From: PSRF01 sp035283645
Lineage (GTDB): Bacteria; Acidobacteriota; Blastocatellia; Pyrinomonadales; Pyrinomonadaceae
Reading direction: 5' to 3'
Length of the DNA: 64,000 nt
Assembly (NCBI GenBank): GCA_035283645.1
Contig: DATETN010000056.1
Span: forward strand, 1 to 64,000
Shown here: positions 60,917-64,000 of the stretch, piece after piece
Position numbering within the stretch: the stretch's first letter is position 1
How the letters are laid out: every line of letters starts with the position of its first letter
Program-made: the position numbers and the translations under genes
The notes under the pieces: model-generated
The model's input: only the letters and a program-made list of their open reading frames with translations
Databases searched by the model: none
What the model was told of the DNA's origin: nothing

Positions 60917-61987
60917 TTAGAACGTTCGCATTTGTGGGTCGAGGGCATCCCGCAACCCATCACCCAGGAAATTTAGAGAGAATAAAGTGAGCGCCATCGT
61001 GACGCCGGGAAAGATCAACTGCCAGGGGAAGATCGCAATGTTCTGAATACCATCAGTAGCCAGACTTCCCCAGGACGCAAGCGGGGGCTGGACCCCGAAC
61101 CCCAGAAATGAGAGAAAAGCTTCAGTCAACATAACGGTTGGAATGGTCAGCGTAGCGTAAACAATTACTGGTCCAAGGGTGTTGGGAATCAGGTGGCGAA
61201 AGATGATGCGGCCTGTAGATACACCGGTGGCGCGCGCGGCGAGGACAAACTCCTGATTCTTCAAGGACAGAACCTGACCCCTGACGATCCGCGCCATGGT
61301 GAGCCAGGATACAGAACCAAGAGCCACAAAGAGCAAGATGAGTTGACCGCGTGCCGTTTGGCTGCGAAACATTGAGAGCAACACAATTACGATGATGATG
61401 TAGGGCAACGAATAGAGCACATCGACAACACGCATCATGATGTTATCTGTGCGACCGCCCACGTATCCTGCTATTGCTCCATAGCTGACCCCGATCACCA
61501 GTGAGACGAGGGTCGAAATGATGCCGACCATCAGCGAGATTTGACCACCTTGTAGCACCCGCGCCAGAAGATCTCGACCTTGATTATCGGTTCCCATCGG
61601 ATGCGTCCAGGAAAAAGATCCGTCCGAAGATGTGAAGGGTGGAAAGGACTTCAGTAGACTGACTTCGGTTGGAATATAGTCCGGCGTAAGCCCCGTGGTT
61701 CGTTTAATAGTGTATGGACCCAACAATGACGCCAGCGTAACAACTCCCACCACCACCATACCGAAAACTGCCAGCTTGTTGCGCAGCAAACATCGCCACG
61801 CATCGCGCCAAAGTGAACTCGCTCGCACGGTTTCAAGGGTCTCTGCAGTTCGTACATCGGCTTCTGCTATGGCCACCTCAGGTGGGGTATGGATCGCATC
61901 GACGTCGGGCGCGTTAGTTGGTGACGGCAACGTACTCGGAACTCCCCGTGTAGTCTGCGTATCTACCGTGAGTTTGTCTTCGTTCAT
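60917..61987 (-). CDS. dppC: Peptide ABC transporter permease (DppC/OppC)
   Basis: A 356-residue inner-membrane permease with six membrane segments. A long polar N-terminus (about 1-60) precedes the first helix (NKLAVFGMVVVGVVTLASLLG). The ABC permease loop (VLAARATGVSTGRIIFRHLIPNTLGPVIV) matches the EAA motif, and HPMGTDNQGRDLLARVLQGG is the DppC signature. The permease pairs with DppB 3 bp upstream. Confidence 0.92.
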   Translation of the reverse strand: MNEDKLTVDTQTTRGVPSTLPSPTNAPDVDAIHTPPEVAIAEADVRTAETLETVRASSLWRDAWRCLLRNKLAVFGMVVVGVVTLASLLGPYTIKRTTGLTPDYIPTEVSLLKSFPPFTSSDGSFSWTHPMGTDNQGRDLLARVLQGGQISLMVGIISTLVSLVIGVSYGAIAGYVGGRTDNIMMRVVDVLYSLPYIIIVIVLLSMFRSQTARGQLILLFVALGSVSWLTMARIVRGQVLSLKNQEFVLAARATGVSTGRIIFRHLIPNTLGPVIVYATLTIPTVMLTEAFLSFLGFGVQPPLASWGSLATDGIQNIAIFPWQLIFPGVTMALTLFSLNFLGDGLRDALDPQMRTF

Positions 61988-61990
61988 CCC

Positions 61991-62914
61991 CTAATACCTT
62001 ATGCGCGGATCGAGGTAAGCGTAGGCAATGTCAACCAGCAAGTTCATAAGCAGAAGCGTGATCGCGATGAATGCGACGATCCCGATAATCAGCGGCTCGT
62101 CCCGGTTAAGAGACGCCTGGATAAAGTAATTGCCGAGTCCCGGAAGCGCAAAAATCCGTTCGACCACTACCGTGCCGGTGAGCAGGAAGGCGAGTGCAGG
62201 GCCCGTATACGAGACCACCGGCATCAACCCTCCACGCAAAGCATGCCGGACAACCACAGCTTTTTCACTTAACCCCTTGGCGCGCGCCGTTCGAATGTAA
62301 TCAGAACGCAGTACTTCTAGCATTCCTGCTCTGGTTAACCTTGCTATGTAGGCCATGTGGATGGCCGAAAGAGTAAGGACTGGCAAAATTAGATTTACAC
62401 TGGGAAACCCACCCCATCGTGAGGGTGGTAACCAATAGAGTGTTAGCGCGAACACGAGCACCAGGATGGGCCCAAGCACGAAATTGGGTACAGAAATGCC
62501 AAGCATTGCCAGAGCCATTGATGCATAGTCCCACCGTGAGTTCTGTTTTAGCGCCGCAATTGAGCCGACGAACGTACCAACCACCAAAGCCAGAAGATAT
62601 GCAAGAATTCCGACAGCTGCCGAAACCGGCAACGACCGAGCAATGATCGCGTTGACTGACTGCCCTTCGTACTTCAGCGAAGTACCAAAATCCAGGTGTC
62701 GAACAATGCTCCACATGGTACGTCCATACTGTTGGTACCAGGGTTTATCAATGCCGTACTTCTCGCGAATGTTCTGTTCGATAGCTGCCGGCAGCGGTTT
62801 TTCACCTGTGTAGAAATTGCCCGGTGCAAGGCGAATTAATGCCCAGGTGATCGTGATCACGACCAGTATGGTGGGAATGGTGATCAGAAGGCGCCGGATT
62901 ATAAACCGAAGCAT
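61991..62914 (-). CDS. dppB: Peptide ABC transporter permease (DppB/OppB)
   Basis: A 307-residue permease: MLRFIIRRLLITIPTILVVITITWALIRLAPG start typical for DppB, then LPVSAAVGILAYLLALVVG, and the EAA loop YIRTARAKGLSEKAVVVRHALRGGLMPVVSY. LPGLGNYFIQASLNRDEPLIIGIVAF closes the family signature. It has six membrane segments. The binding-protein gene ends 51 bp upstream. Confidence 0.93.
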   Translation of the reverse strand: MLRFIIRRLLITIPTILVVITITWALIRLAPGNFYTGEKPLPAAIEQNIREKYGIDKPWYQQYGRTMWSIVRHLDFGTSLKYEGQSVNAIIARSLPVSAAVGILAYLLALVVGTFVGSIAALKQNSRWDYASMALAMLGISVPNFVLGPILVLVFALTLYWLPPSRWGGFPSVNLILPVLTLSAIHMAYIARLTRAGMLEVLRSDYIRTARAKGLSEKAVVVRHALRGGLMPVVSYTGPALAFLLTGTVVVERIFALPGLGNYFIQASLNRDEPLIIGIVAFIAITLLLMNLLVDIAYAYLDPRIRY

Positions 62915-62965
62915 CTTAATTGGGTCACGTAGGATTAGTGCGGCGGCGATTCAGTCGCCAGGGCC

Positions 62966-64000
62966 TTACTCACTGAGTTTGGGAATTCCATAGTCCCACT
63001 TAGCTGGATCCCGTTCAATATAGACATACTTCCAGGCGTAAAGCGATCCCGCATTCGGGTACATGCCCTTTACATAGGGCTTTTTCATGAAATTCACAGA
63101 TGAAGTTTCGATCGGGATAACCGGCTGCGCGTCCAAGAGATATTTCTCGGCTGCCGCCAACAACCGAAATCGTGTTTCCTTATCCAACGTTCGGTTGGCT
63201 TCGTTCAGCATGCCGACATACTTAGGATCAAACCAGCCACTCCCATTAACGCCGCCAGCAGTTGAGAAGAGACTGAGAAAAGTGAATGGATCCATGTAAT
63301 CGGCGCCCCAGATGCCGATAGAGAAACCCTTGTACTCCAGCTTTGACCTTACGACCATGAATGTCTTGAATTCCATGCTTCGCAAAGGAACGGTTATTCC
63401 CAGGTTCTGCTTCCACTGTGCCTGCATGAACTCAGCCATGATCTTATTAGACGAGGCGGTGTTAAAGACAAACTCCACCTGGTCCAATGGAAAGTTCTTA
63501 CACTCGAACGAACCATCGGGTTGACGCGTCACCGGAAATCCCGCTTCGCCTAAAAGCTTCCGGGCCTGCTCCGGATCGAACTTCTCTCCAGTCGGCTGGG
63601 GGTATCCACTGAAGATGCCTTCGGGCGTGAACGCAGATAACGGCTTCGTAATCCGCCGCGCTTTTGAGTAGGTGATCTTGTCGATTGCCATGTTAAAGGC
63701 CCGACGCACACGCAGGTCGTTCATGGGCGGCTTGGTAACGTTTATCAGGATGTAAACAATCGCCGCTTCCGAGCCGTCCATATAGTCCTTCTTTGGACGC
63801 ACCACATCGAGCCATGCGTTCGGTACTGAGTGGTTCAGAGTGGCGTCGATCTCCCCGACCTTGTAGAGGTTCATGGTGGACGGGTTATCTGACATTGGGT
63901 AGAAGTGAATCTCGTCCAGGCGGACGTTCGCGGTATCCCAGTACATCGGATCCCGTACCACAACCAGCTCGTGATAAGGCTTCCAATGCTTCAGCTTGAA
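62966..64000 (-). CDS. dppA: Peptide ABC transporter substrate-binding protein (SBP_bac_5), 5' end outside window
   Basis: The reading frame is open to the window edge (translation from the edge begins FKLKHWKPYHELVVVRDPMYWD), so only the C-terminal 344 residues are seen. WKPYHELVVVRDPMYWD, VRLDEIHFYPMSDNPSTMNLYKVGEIDATL, VRRAFNMAIDK and the late YLLDAQPVIPIE segment are typical of extracytoplasmic binding proteins of peptide ABC systems. The ligand-specific N-terminal lobe and signal peptide are beyond 64000. Substrate (di- or oligopeptide) is inferred from the operon. Confidence 0.92.
   Translation of the reverse strand, partial: FKLKHWKPYHELVVVRDPMYWDTANVRLDEIHFYPMSDNPSTMNLYKVGEIDATLNHSVPNAWLDVVRPKKDYMDGSEAAIVYILINVTKPPMNDLRVRRAFNMAIDKITYSKARRITKPLSAFTPEGIFSGYPQPTGEKFDPEQARKLLGEAGFPVTRQPDGSFECKNFPLDQVEFVFNTASSNKIMAEFMQAQWKQNLGITVPLRSMEFKTFMVVRSKLEYKGFSIGIWGADYMDPFTFLSLFSTAGGVNGSGWFDPKYVGMLNEANRTLDKETRFRLLAAAEKYLLDAQPVIPIETSSVNFMKKPYVKGMYPNAGSLYAWKYVYIERDPAKWDYGIPKLSE

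Overview
The window looks like chromosomal DNA of an Acidobacteriota bacterium, most likely class Blastocatellia. The main evidence is two exported von Willebrand A proteins of the type described as VWFA-related Acidobacterial domain (8496-9539 and 16538-17479). Dispersed palindromic intergenic repeats, many secreted orphan proteins and a moderate GC content fit with this. I see no rRNA, tRNA, CRISPR array, prophage or transposase gene. The phylum is an inference from gene content.

Layout. 0.2-2.2 kb, minus strand: a NamZ-type exo-muramidase and an SDR reductase. 2.5-8.4 kb, plus strand: hslV-hslU protease, a three-Fn3 lipoprotein, a transaldolase, a DUF402 protein and an acyl-CoA carboxylase carboxyltransferase subunit. 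8.5-12.7 kb, minus strand: exported VWA protein, two-lobed aspartyl protease, glycine-zipper protein and an S41/PDZ protein that lacks the catalytic Ser and Lys. 12.8-17.5 kb, plus strand: ruvX-mltG and small exported orphan proteins ending in a second VWA protein. 17.5-27.5 kb, minus strand: ddl, arginase, AIM24-like, LOG, methyltransferase, asnS, an AmgK-like kinase, a MurU-like nucleotidyltransferase, a HARE-HTH protein, a polyprenyl synthase and YajQ. 28.2-30.7 kb: an isolated two-gene secreted operon (SH3 lipoprotein plus glycine-rich/EF-hand protein) between long non-coding flanks. 31.3-36.8 kb, minus strand: tatD, metG, folE, larC, sir2. 37.3-42.7 kb, plus strand: argS, DAHP synthase, pseudo-receiver, EEP hydrolase, SpoU methylase. 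42.7-44.1 kb: a frameshifted HIT pseudogene beside a CACAGAG-type repeat, then a DUF2911 protein. 58.7-64 kb, minus strand: a Dpp/Opp peptide ABC transporter whose binding protein runs off the window.

The most interesting part is 44.4-58.5 kb. On the plus strand six genes run FHA(DUF3662)-PBP-FtsW/RodA-PP2C-Ser/Thr kinase-FHA. This has the same parts as the actinobacterial fhaA-fhaB-pstP-rodA-pbpA-pknA/B locus, but the kinase carries an extracytoplasmic SH3-like domain where PASTA repeats would be expected. Convergent to it is a four-gene minus-strand operon: PocR-GAF-GGDEF cyclase, a 754-residue ATPase/HATPase fusion with degenerate nucleotide motifs, a STAS protein and a GAF-HD-GYP phosphodiesterase. 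I infer a phosphorylation-controlled septum or elongation synthase next to a c-di-GMP/partner-switching module. Cell-wall genes elsewhere in the window (NamZ, AmgK, MurU-like, Ddl, MltG) suggest MurNAc recycling.
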